Shown: positions 61,227 to 64,000 of the stretch, one piece after another | How the letters are laid out: each line of letters begins with the position of its first letter | How positions within the stretch are numbered: the stretch's first letter is position 1 | Assembly: GCA_025617745.1 (NCBI GenBank) | Contig: CM046854.1 | Location: forward strand, 61,957,606-62,021,605 | Length of the DNA: 64,000 nt | Direction: 5' to 3' | From: Heliocidaris erythrogramma | Taxonomy: Eukaryota > Echinodermata > Echinoidea > Camarodonta > Echinometridae | Made by a program: the position numbers and the translations under genes | The notes under the pieces: model-generated | What the model saw: the letters and a program-made list of their open reading frames with translations, nothing else | Databases searched by the model: none | What the model was told of the DNA's origin: nothing

Positions 61227-63596
61227 TTGTGTGTGAAAAATGTAATGGTAAATGAAACAAAGACGTGGTGTAATTTACAGTTTTTAATTGCAACAAGCTT
61301 TCTGCTTAATAATTAAGGCCCTTTTCCTGTTTTTGAGGAGAAATACAGAACACAAACACGATACTAATATTCATGTATAAGTGAAAAACAGGTTATTTAG
61401 ATTACAACCAGGATTTAAAGCTACATTTATTGCTAATTGGCTTAGTAGGTTGCCCTTGAAAGTGTAAAAATAGATCAAGCTGGTAAAGTCACACTTGTCA
61501 ATTGGCGGAAAATTATATTATAATCATGTCTTGCAAGCAGAATAGGAATGAAAACGAGTAGGAGGTAAAGGAAGGAGAAGGATGGGAGTGAAAAGAAATG
61601 AAAGTAGAAAAGGGAGATAAAGAGAGAGAAAAAGGGAAGAAAGGATTAGCATCAAAAGAACAAGAAAAAGATGAATATAAATGAGAAGGAGGGAAAAGAA
61701 GAAGTGAAAGAGAATGGGGGTAATGTATAAAGAGGGTTAGTAGACATGAAGAGCAAAACTGTCGTATCTCCTTTTTTAATGTTTCTGTCTAATCTAGATA
61801 ATCCATGGAACTCTATGTGCACACAATGTCTTACTAGCCGAGAGAAAGCAATGCAAGCTAGCGGACTATGGACTAGCCTCATCACTTTTCAACAAGAGAG
61901 GCGTAGGTTTGGTCATTTTAACTGTTTCACAATAGCTTGAAAGGCCTAAATAAGTAATAAGGGAATTGTATGAAGGGGATAAGTCGTCATTTTGAACTGT
62001 CCTTGTTCCTCCACGTCTGGACAGATAAATTTACAAAGATAGTAATTTACATGTATCTCCGTGGATACAAATGTCATTACATTTTGCATAACTTTAATAA
62101 GCCCACGTCCGACATGCTCTAGGTTCATGTATGATTTCCAAGATATAATGATGTATTTCTATCTTTCTAGAGGTGAATTTTTACATCAAAACCCTATTAT
62201 CGTTAATCTGTAAATCAATAGTTGTCAAGAGCAGTTTTACCGTAGTTATTCCTTATGTAGCTAATGTAATTTGCTTTCATCTCCAAGACATCATATTACA
62301 GAGAGAAAGAGAACATATTAAAAGGACACGGTCATGTAGTACGTCCAGACAAAATGTGATTATAAATCCTACAAAATGGAAAAAAAATATTTATTAGAAA
62401 CTTTTTGATGAAATAGTCATATCATCACAGAGACATATATTAAAATATTTTTTACACATATGAAATTTGAACAACTCCAGCTTTCAGCACTATAGCACCT
62501 ACACTGTGGAATTCTCTTCCTCCCCAACTTCGTGATGCATCCTCCGTCAATAGTTTCAAGAACTGTCTAAAGACATACCTTTTTTCATAATCTTATAAGT
62601 TATATCAATGCGTCTATAATGTGTATGTTTATGTTATCCGCTATTTCACCTTTTTTCAAGTATTTCACTCGGTTATAATGTAGTGCTAAGTAATGCAATG
62701 TAATGTACTGTACTGTAATCTAATATAATTTAACTGAATGTAGTGTAAAGTAATTTAATTTCATGTATTCATCCACATTACGCATAATAGTTTTCAAAAT
62801 TGTAAAGCGCATGGAGATGACTGAATATGATGCGCTATTATTATTATTAAAGGCCTTACTATGAAATATCAAAACGCGAAAGGTCGAATTTAGCTGCGTG
62901 TTGATGCCAAGTGAAGTACTGGATCCAACAGGAAAGAGGAATGTTATTTTAAGTCTCATAGCACTTGGACATAATTTTTATGTTTTGATTTTAAACGATT
63001 TTTTTCTATTTCAATTTACTAATTACTATGTGTTTTTTATAGAAACCATCAAGATGGAGTTCACCGGAAATGACGGTATCTGGTGTCCACTCAAGGGAAG
63101 GAGATATCTGGTCTTTTGGTATCGTCTTGTGGGAAATTGTGACACTAGGTGTGAAGCTAAGAATGATTTAGCATTTTTTGCATATATATTCATATCATCA
63201 CTTCCTTAATCGTGTAAAAGTTATCCACCATTTTCCATTTAACTTTGATGCGGTTTACTACAAACTTAATTCTTTCTTAATGTTTTTGACTTGTGTCAAA
63301 TTCCGAAATTTGTTTTGCATTCAACTACAGGGAGGTGTAAGTTAACTTAAACTCTTGCAAGACATTGAATTTATAGTTAGATATTCAGTAATATATCAAG
63401 GTTCTTGCAAACCCAATGACACTCTTTCAACCAACACAAAAACAAAAATTATGTTACAGATAATTCATAATCTCATTTCTTTTCCATTTTGATACTAAGG
63501 TGCTAGGCCATACCCTAATATGACCTTTGACATCGTTCAGAAGGAGGTCATTAATGGATACAAGATGCCACGCCCTCGCCATTGTGGACAAGAGTT
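33721..63596 (+). CDS. Ig-domain receptor tyrosine pseudokinase (14 exons seen, 3' incomplete)
   Basis: Type I membrane receptor assembled from exons 33721-34081, 36157-36474, 37439-37688, 44096-44122, 49493-49537, 52773-52904, 53959-53989, 56492-56562, 58882-59061, 59480-59584, 60404-60585, 61798-61902, 63043-63148 and 63500-63596. It encodes a signal peptide, three Ig domains, a Pro/Thr stalk, one transmembrane helix, a juxtamembrane segment with YEMV and YTAL, and a tyrosine-kinase-like domain cut by the window end. Boundaries use AG/GT sites and phases agree, except that Ig3 ends in phase 2 while the stalk needs phase 1, so a small exon is probably missing. Kinase features: GRGDFG loop intact, VAIK as VAIR, HRD as HGT, DFG as DYG, APE as SPE, DIWSFG present. 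By family knowledge, loss of the catalytic Asp and Lys argues against normal phosphotransfer. The closest broad relatives are metazoan Ig-type receptor kinases; I cannot name an orthologue. Confidence 0.85.
34097..35226. mobile_element. Inverted-repeat element in intron 1, about 1.1 kb
   Basis: The left end CACACAGATAAATATTTAC matches the reverse complement of the right end, CACACAGAGAAATTTTTAC. TA flanks both sides, fitting TA-target insertion. The interior is a mosaic of ATGTAAAATTTTTACATAA-like units in both orientations, with no transposase. A 74-bp tandem unit containing TTATGGAGTTCCTATTTAAC lies at about 35088-35215. A short palindrome, CCCCAATATTGGGG, is at about 34640. Confidence 0.75.
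35227..36156. other. Intron 1 remainder
   Basis: AT-rich intron sequence. I see no repeats with clear ends and no coding frame with family features. Confidence 0.5.
36157..36474 (+). CDS. Exon 2: Ig domain 2
   Basis: 106 codons, phase 1 in and out, between TCCATCCTAG and GTAAGT. Ig landmarks in the joined protein are Cys144 (IYIATC), Trp157 (TITWILNG) and Cys205 (TLVCQVSGH). The C-x-V-x-G-H ending and the PPLSNTKSVFTF strand resemble the C1/I-set second domains of nectin/CADM-like adhesion proteins. The Asp-x-Gly-x-Tyr turn before the last Cys is replaced by NHLQTLVC. Confidence 0.88.
36543..36748. mobile_element. MITE in intron 2, 206 bp
   Basis: TACTGCAAAAGTGGAATTTT at the left pairs with the right end, whose reverse complement is TACTGTAAACGTGGAATATT. 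The interior is rich in CGCGAAA and TTCGCG. TACTGTAAA-type ends with TTCGCG interiors are common in marine invertebrate MITEs, as far as I recall. Confidence 0.72.
36850..37339 (+). mobile_element. Polyadenylated retro-insert (3' end)
   Basis: AATAAA at 37295-37300 is followed 14 bp later by A25 (37315-37339), the arrangement left by reverse transcription of a polyadenylated RNA. No coding frame survives, and the 5' boundary is a guess. It could be a processed gene's 3' UTR or a LINE tail. Confidence 0.5.
37439..37688 (+). CDS. Exon 3: Ig domain 3
   Basis: Acceptor CACCCCAG, donor CCCA/GTAAGT. Ig landmarks are Cys251 (IIVSC) and Cys296 (GTQYTCVAGNYLGN); the usual core Trp is Tyr (NYYIYSN). 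The C-x-A-x-N-x-x-G ending is classic I-set. NDS and NTS sequons are present. It enters in phase 1 and leaves in phase 2, but the next recognised exon needs phase 1, so a short linking exon may lie between 37689 and 44095. The reading frame itself is certain from the Ig motifs. Confidence 0.85.
37740..37885. repeat. T-rich tract and G homopolymer
   Basis: T and TTG runs at 37752-37803, and a G-rich run with about 17 consecutive Gs at about 37868-37885. This is simple sequence in intron 3. Confidence 0.8.
38317..39260. mobile_element. Fold-back element in intron 3, about 940 bp
   Basis: The left end reads TTAAAGTAGAACACTCAAGA. The right end reads the same way in reverse complement (TTAAAGTAGAACACTGATGA). 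A second paired block lies further in: CTTAAGCAGACGACGTCCTA at about 38538 against the reverse complement CTAAGCAGACGATGTCCCAT from about 39021. The arms thus pair over much of the element with divergence. No transposase is seen. Confidence 0.7.
39290..39370 (-). repeat. tRNA-derived SINE-like fragment
   Basis: On the minus strand, GGTTAAGTCGATGCCC is followed by AGTTCGAATCTCGC, an A-box-like and B-box-like pair (B box consensus GGTTCRANYCC), then GCTGGTTATTTTTTTTT, a Pol III terminator-like T run. Acceptor-stem pairing is poor, so it is not a functional tRNA gene. It abuts the Penelope-like fragment. Confidence 0.45.
39362..39880 (-). pseudogene. Penelope-like element reverse transcriptase fragment
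   Basis: From about 39840 down on the minus strand, in broken frames, the translation shows QPKIHKPLIPLRPIISTR, then PLVALSEHHITNSQHFV, then a microsatellite break, then DILVSFDVVSLFTSVPVKEA and CDIIKQRLISDPDLEQ. These are the PKIHKP, HxxNSxHFV and FDVxSLFTxVP blocks that mark Penelope-like RTs and distinguish them from LINEs. A (TAC)n run at about 39605-39632 interrupts the RT. No GIY-YIG endonuclease is present. Confidence 0.85.
39881..40339. other. Intron 3, no recognised feature
   Basis: AT- and CT-rich sequence without a recognised gene or element. Confidence 0.5.
40340..40980. mobile_element. Repeat cluster built on GTTTTCACGAAGTGACGG
   Basis: The motif occurs in plus orientation at about 40344, 40519, 40625 (as AAATGACGG) and 40740. 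It is inverted, as CCGTCACTTCGTGAAAAC, at about 40579 and 40693 and near the right end (CCGTCTCTTTGTGAAAAC, about 40952). The outer copies face each other like terminal repeats. The inner 40576-40760 region is a direct duplication with AGCGCGTCCTTGAATT. No transposase is seen. Confidence 0.65.
40981..41264. other. Intron 3, no recognised feature
   Basis: No gene or repeat recognised. Confidence 0.45.
41265..42640 (+). pseudogene. Non-LTR retrotransposon reverse transcriptase, frameshifted
   Basis: Plus-strand RT in at least four frame segments: MFNEYFVNIGPN (linker), TLKCSHSSSHDEI, FKIAKVIPIHKKDD, NYRPASILSSFSKIFERIVY, then FGFHKNHSTDLAL, GIFVDRSKAFDTFD (block A with its Asp), CRVPQGSIL with DPLLF, FADDTN (catalytic, about 42193-42210), LNLKKTNFI, FLGVYINEDLKWNDHI. 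The frame breaks near 41820, 41985 and 42255, and there is no endonuclease upstream, so it is a dead 5'-truncated copy. It belongs to a different lineage from the minus-strand LINEs at 1-2400. Confidence 0.9.
42745..43020. repeat. GC-rich direct repeat pair
   Basis: Two copies of about 85 bp at about 42748-42832 and 42938-43015, each with TGCCGGGAGGAAGACATCC, AGCCGG, GGGACAGG or AGGACAGG, and GATTCCC. The second contains the palindrome GGTCACGTGACC (an E-box, CACGTG); the first has a CACATG variant. Base composition is well above the surrounding intron. Confidence 0.75.
43200..44045. repeat. Minisatellite with CCAACCAACCAA and a 120-bp unit
   Basis: Irregular AACCAACCAACCA units with TTTCCAAGCCC run from about 43230. 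From 43561 to about 44040 they become a regular 120-121-bp repeat: CAATATCC starts at 43581, 43701, 43821 and 43942, and each unit has CATATATGCATACATTGTAT and two TAGGTTTCCAAGCCC blocks. Both strands carry open frames by chance. The array ends about 50 bp before the 27-bp exon. Confidence 0.92.
44096..44122 (+). CDS. Exon 4: 27-bp stalk microexon
   Basis: Between TTTCATAAACAG and GTATGT. In phase 1 it reads PTTPPPTTG, a Pro/Thr stalk suited to O-glycosylation. Length divisible by three with equal phases means it can be skipped without changing frame. The call rests on splice sites, phase and composition. Confidence 0.65.
44123..44359. other. Intron 4 start, no feature
   Basis: AT-rich intron with nothing recognised. 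Confidence 0.4.
44360..45327 (-). mobile_element. CR1/L2-like LINE 3' end, second copy
   Basis: The minus-strand frame at 45327-44911 carries the C-terminal block YSIVLPHFDYCSSVW, LQKVQKRAARIVL, MFSRLGWMPIQTRFQFGRA and MMYKAMHGVAPEYL. Its 3' UTR continues to a GAGCCACCCTGTATAAAT end and an (ATAA)n tail at about 44365-44392, as in CR1-type LINEs. The start resembles the window's first bases (CAGAGGAACAATAATCAAA in both), so this is the same family as 1-2400. It is 5' truncated. Confidence 0.88.
45251..45375. repeat. Perfect 22-bp inverted repeat, 81-bp loop
   Basis: The arms at 45251-45272 and 45354-45375 (GACAACAGAACAGAATTGTC plus AT, and its complement) match exactly across the LINE boundary. 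The unrelated 3' side at 45328-45580 contains GAAGAAGGCCAGGAGCCGAA, similar to Penelope-like terminal sequence. The hairpin could mark a template-switch insertion. Confidence 0.7.
45594..47495 (+). mobile_element. Tc1/mariner-type element with long inverted repeats
   Basis: The left end AAACCCCTCAAAAAAAGTTC and the right end (same in reverse complement, 47495 downward) continue as TGCAATTCAA(C/G)TTT. A further paired block, GGGCAAAGTCAAAAGTGAAA, appears at about 45767 and inverted at about 47305. The terminal repeats therefore span about 200 bp. Both ends sit in TATATA DNA, the TA target of this superfamily. It encloses a broken transposase at 45958-46728. Confidence 0.92.
45958..46728 (+). 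pseudogene. Tc1-family transposase, N-terminus lost and frameshifted
   Basis: The frame starts inside the protein at RRFAKRLSDQTIRNRLH (end of the second helix-turn-helix) and continues through WNREMWQNVLFTDESRF (first catalytic Asp), VKVWRRRGERF, GGGSVMVWGGI, IFQDDNARPH (second Asp) and WPANSPDLNPIEH. A one-base loss at about 46541 then shifts the frame. The tail WDQLGRAVRARV to STRY and a stop at 46726-46728 continue in the next frame. The first roughly 100 residues, with the two DNA-binding helix-turn-helix motifs, are absent. The DDE core otherwise looks intact, so decay is recent. Confidence 0.93.
47513..47730. mobile_element. Short Tc1-type MITE, about 215 bp
   Basis: The left ATGTGGAAAAAATTATTAGA(CCAA) pairs with the right end, whose reverse complement is CATGGAAAACAAAATTATTAG(ACCAA). 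Both ends are in TATATA DNA. The interior is AT-rich with no coding frame. Confidence 0.8.
47736..47792. repeat. (TA)n microsatellite
   Basis: About 50 bp of nearly perfect TA repeat between two DNA elements. It may have served as the insertion target for both neighbours. Confidence 0.9.
47793..49363. mobile_element. Palindromic DNA element, about 1.57 kb
   Basis: Left-arm sequence pairs with the right arm over most of the element. CATGAATACATTTAGTTATC (about 47889) pairs with its complement at about 49333-49352. The block AATTATTCATACCCTTGGTG is at about 47994 and inverted at about 49237, GATATCAGGCC-type sequence at about 48113 and inverted at about 49116, and AGGACTATGATATTGA at about 48260 and inverted at about 48975. 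At the centre the 11-bp arms CATATGGTATA (48616-48626) and TATACCATATG (48689-48699) pair. The left end CAGTTAACAACAAAATTATT resembles Tc1-type termini; its right counterpart (last roughly 75 bp) is missing. No transposase is seen. Confidence 0.85.
49493..49537 (+). CDS. Exon 5: 45-bp stalk exon
   Basis: Between CTTCAAACAG and GTGAGG. Only phase 1 gives an open stalk-like reading, REPITTEGTNPDPP; one other phase has a stop. It is symmetric like exon 4, so it is also a candidate for optional inclusion. It joins cleanly to exon 6. Confidence 0.7.
49538..52772. other. Intron 5, no recognised feature
   Basis: About 3.2 kb of AT-rich sequence. The open frames here, such as those near 50740 and 51422, have no family features and start in low-complexity sequence. 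No inverted-repeat ends or RT blocks were recognised. Confidence 0.5.
52773..52904 (+). CDS. Exon 6: transmembrane helix
   Basis: 44 codons, phase 1 in and out. It starts EPVQCTCLSSGASAG, then a hydrophobic segment of about 22 residues (IAVLAVLLVVSIIINVIQFI), then the stop-transfer VWRRHETKP. This fixes the topology: Ig domains outside, kinase-like domain inside. The two Cys before the helix could form disulfides near the membrane. Confidence 0.9.
53590..53682. repeat. C-rich simple sequence
   Basis: A run of about 17 Cs at 53605-53621 and a CCCCCCCACCCCCCACCCCC tract at about 53659-53679 in intron 6. Confidence 0.85.
53959..53989 (+). CDS. Exon 7: 31-bp juxtamembrane exon
   Basis: Acceptor TTGCTTTTGCAG, donor CCCG/GTTAGT. 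It reads GFEESQKTVSR, phase 1 in and phase 2 out, which matches the next exon exactly. Short and polar, as expected just inside the membrane. Confidence 0.75.
54038..54066. repeat. (AC)n microsatellite
   Basis: About 27 bp of CACACA with a few CG interruptions. Confidence 0.85.
54713..55725 (-). mobile_element. LINE C-terminal end (L1/Tx1-like)
   Basis: On the minus strand, in broken frames from about 55700, the translation shows VEQYWSLYL, then an LNWNKIW-like block, then TIENYYHLFYDC (the HLFxxC block near the end of L1-type ORF2), then INLGTHTIFKEKRKF and EELKWRSN. The 3' UTR runs down to an (ATAA)n tail at about 54703-54720. The 5' part is missing. It is too decayed to assign a clade firmly. 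Confidence 0.7.
55778..56480. repeat. Tandem duplication of about 320 bp before exon 8
   Basis: Both copies start TTTTGAAAAGTTGATCTGGA (about 55776 and 56098) and share CGCATTTCATTATC, CACATTTGTCTGTGTAAATG-type sequence, AATATCTCCTTGAAAATGA, GAAAGGAGCTCCTGTTTGAA and AATGATTTATAAATGATTTA. The second copy carries an extra insertion of about 50 bp (GATTGTCGCTATGAAACGCC). It ends about 10 bp before the exon 8 acceptor. Confidence 0.88.
56492..56562 (+). CDS. Exon 8: juxtamembrane segment with YEMV
   Basis: 71 bp, phase 2 in and phase 1 out, between TTTTTTAACAG and GTAAGA. It reads EGRNVFHEANDNMAYEMVQSGDR. AYEMV is a Tyr-x-x-hydrophobic motif of the kind SH2 domains recognise when phosphorylated. 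Because the receptor's own kinase looks inactive, another kinase would have to phosphorylate it; that is an inference. Confidence 0.8.
56916..58570. mobile_element. Interspersed repeat with two internal related blocks
   Basis: It opens with a perfect 24-bp palindrome (arm AGATTGACGTCA, 56916-56939) holding two CRE sites (TGACGTCA). A block of about 240 bp at about 57000-57240 recurs in diverged form at about 58240-58480. Both copies share TCCCCTTGTCCATTTC, AATTTCGTATGCATGTTC, CATGACCGTCCAGGCGCC and ATTTTGTCCG. AGACGTCAATCC near 58531 may be the opposite end. Between them lies GATGACGTCATCGCGAAGAT (57788). No coding sequence is recognised, and exact ends are uncertain. Confidence 0.6.
58882..59061 (+). 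CDS. Exon 9: kinase-like N-lobe, glycine loop and VAIR
   Basis: 60 codons, phase 1 in and out. It starts AYTALKLGPSGTS (YTAL is a possible SH2 site), then PENLTFFTRLGSIG, then the glycine-rich loop GRGDFGGVWKGEL, then VDVAIRQIP. The loop fits GxGxxG with the Phe that normally caps ATP. In VAIK the lysine that positions ATP phosphates is arginine (AGA at about 59048). The C-terminal splice at CCAG/GTGAGC is clear. Confidence 0.92.
59480..59584 (+). CDS. Exon 10: kinase-like alpha-C region
   Basis: 35 codons between CTCCTCTTAG and GTAAGA, reading EQVTESANVLQSVKVLCDL, SDQLNVAKCLGYCQQQ. LNVAKCLGYC aligns with the HxNIVxLLGxC segment of tyrosine kinases, with Gln for His. Counting back from that Asn, the residue at the usual alpha-C glutamate position is Ser, although a Glu lies several residues earlier. 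If correct, the Lys-Glu pair is lost on both sides. Confidence 0.85.
59765..60285 (-). mobile_element. LINE RT C-terminal remnant
   Basis: On the minus strand from about 60275 the translation shows LQDLSIPSLTHRRQVAAACV, FYKLH, LPPPLERRR, then in another frame SFIHTASRVWNSLPNHVVG. This is the PSLxHRR...RVWNSLP end found in CR1/Jockey-type ORF2. The 3' UTR runs to about 59765. It is frameshifted and 5' truncated. Confidence 0.8.
60404..60585 (+). CDS. Exon 11: kinase-like hinge and alpha-E
   Basis: Phase 1 in, phase 0 out, from CACTGATGCAG to AAG/GTATGA. It reads GSILYEFISGGTLLTHLQ, an insert region (QAQPTYGNLKPNKVRVDEG), then LLNFAWQIAKGMQFLASKK, which matches the FAxQIAxGMxYLASKK helix. The beta-5 strand before the hinge (GSILYEF) is about two residues shorter than the usual GPLYVIVEY. 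The insert contains a Tyr (PTYGNL). Confidence 0.9.
60716..60850. mobile_element. Very short inverted-repeat element, 135 bp
   Basis: GGGTACATTAGGAGGACAGT at the left pairs with AACTGTCGACCTAATGTACC(C) at the right with two mismatches. Inner copies of AACTGTCGAC(C/T)TAATGTA lie at about 60757 and 60777. Confidence 0.65.
60860..61226. repeat. Microsatellite cluster, (TA)n, G run, (GT)n
   Basis: (TA)n at about 60860-60897, a G run at about 61133-61148, (TA)n at 61157-61186 and (GT)n at about 61199-61227. Between them GTCCGAGGAC or its complement GTCCTCGGA recurs five or more times (60926-61090), again in facing orientation. Confidence 0.85.
61540..61735. repeat. Purine-rich (GA) tract
   Basis: About 190 bp dominated by A and G on the plus strand, just before exon 12. 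No coding signal. Confidence 0.75.
61798..61902 (+). CDS. Exon 12: catalytic-loop and DFG region, HGT and DYG
   Basis: Phase 0 in and out, from TCTAATCTAG to GGC/GTAGGT. It reads IIHGTLCAHNVLLAE, RKQCKLADYGLASSLFNKRG. The join ASKK to IIHGTLCAHN aligns perfectly with the LASKKxIHRDLAARN segment, so HRD is HGT: both the Arg and the catalytic Asp are replaced while the Asn is kept. DFG is DYG, keeping the metal-binding Asp. HG-type loops occur in known pseudokinases such as the JAK JH2 domain. The alternative donor at 61907 would break phase with exon 13. Confidence 0.93.
62460..62855 (+). mobile_element. LINE 3' end (CR1/L2-like)
   Basis: The plus-strand reading APTLWNSLPPQLRDASSVNS, FKNCLKTYLFS with a stop at about 62590 is the usual end of CR1/L2 ORF2. 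Its 3' UTR ends TGTAAAGCGCATGGAGATGA ... GCGCTATTATTATTATTA, the typical tail with an ATT repeat. Only the last few hundred bases are present. Confidence 0.88.
63043..63148 (+). CDS. Exon 13: SPE and DIWSFG region
   Basis: Phase 0 in, phase 1 out, from GTTTTTTATAG to CTAG/GTGTGA. It reads KPSRWSSPEMTVSGVHSREG, DIWSFGIVLWEIVTLG. APE is SPE, and the DxWSxG structural motif is intact. Joined to exon 12, the stretch from DYG to SPE is about 22 residues and has no Tyr beyond that of DYG, so it is short and lacks the usual activation-loop tyrosines. Confidence 0.92.
63500..63596 (+). CDS. Exon 14: C-lobe (window ends before the last exons)
   Basis: Acceptor GATACTAAG, phase 1. It reads GARPYPNMTFDIVQKEVINGYKMPRPRHCGQEL. 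This is the RPYPxM...VxxGYxMxRPxxC segment of receptor tyrosine kinases. Reading through would give a TTG TAA stop at once, so I place a donor GTAATT at 63597. The Trp-containing LMxxCW helix and tail must lie beyond 64000. Confidence 0.88.
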
Positions 63597-64000
63597 GTAA
63601 TTATTTTCCTTTAGATTTTTTGGTGGATATTATTTTAAGCGTAATTTACAAATCATACATAAATCATTATTGATAATTTAGAATATTTTCACGCCAATAC
63701 ATTCGTTTGTTTATAAAATTAAAGATACTTAACGGGAAAGAATATGTTCTTTCTTATATGATAGCTCTTTCCTTGAACTTTTATTGAGACAATTTCTCTA
63801 AACCCAAAGTATATAATTCGAACTAGTGGATGTTATTCATATATGTATATTCATTGGACAGAATAGACTAATGGATAAAAAGACCTTGTTCATTATTATT
63901 GCCGAATTATCAAAACAACGCCAGTACTAGGTATTACACAACACTGTTGTCTGTCCATTTATTGTACCTTGACTGGATAATTGTAGGAAAATTCCCTTTT
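63597..64000. other. Start of intron 14
   Basis: AT-rich sequence with no kinase C-terminal exon recognised before the window end. Confidence 0.55.

Noticed and set aside
61903-61910. Donor at 61907 (GTAG/GTTTGG) for exon 12
   Set aside because: It leaves phase 1, while exon 13 reads correctly only from phase 0.
63594-63599. TTG TAA as the true stop codon of the receptor
   Set aside because: The kinase C-lobe would end before its conserved CW helix, and GTAATT makes a plausible donor.

Overview
The window looks like nuclear DNA of a marine invertebrate animal. It is AT-rich and intron-rich, with one split gene surrounded by non-LTR retrotransposon pieces, a Penelope-like fragment, Tc1-type DNA transposons, many short inverted-repeat elements and a very large satellite array. 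There is no bacterial-style gene organisation. An echinoderm or another invertebrate deuterostome is my best guess, from the receptor type and repeat content; the sequence does not prove it.

Layout. Positions 1-2400 hold a decayed minus-strand CR1/L2-like LINE split by a roughly 1 kb DNA-type insertion. Positions 2500-2744 hold the first part of a THAP zinc finger that runs directly into the satellite. Positions 2745-30230 are a tandem array of an approximately 143-bp monomer, roughly 190 copies by length. The array switches orientation near 5047, 6541 and 26914, contains several higher-order duplications (about 857, 1862 and 2590 bp), and ends in a 1566-bp duplication that carried 155 bp of right-hand flank into the array. 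Nearly every monomer carries a direct repeat plus an opposed copy of the nuclear-receptor site TCAAGGTCA. Positions 30386-33600 are flank with two inverted-repeat elements.

Positions 33721-63596 (plus strand) hold 14 recognisable exons of one gene running off the right end. In order they encode a signal peptide and Ig domain 1, Ig domain 2, Ig domain 3, two tiny phase-1 stalk exons (27 and 45 bp), a transmembrane exon, two short juxtamembrane exons, and six exons of a tyrosine-kinase-like domain. Exon phases join cleanly except between Ig3 and the first stalk exon, where one small exon seems to be missing from my model. The kinase-like domain keeps the glycine loop, the Asp of DFG (as DYG) and the DxWSFG motif. 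The VAIK lysine is arginine, HRD is HGT, and the activation loop is short with no tyrosine. I read it as an Ig-domain receptor pseudokinase that would signal without phosphotransfer.

The introns are full of mobile DNA: several inverted-repeat elements, a Penelope-like RT with a tRNA-derived SINE beside it, two more LINE RT remnants, a nearly complete but broken Tc1 element with long inverted repeats, a 1.57-kb element that is an imperfect palindrome over most of its length, a 120-bp minisatellite ending just before the 27-bp exon, and LINE 3' ends inside the kinase introns. The most interesting items are the pseudokinase receptor, the receptor-site-bearing satellite with its duplication history, and the large palindromic element.
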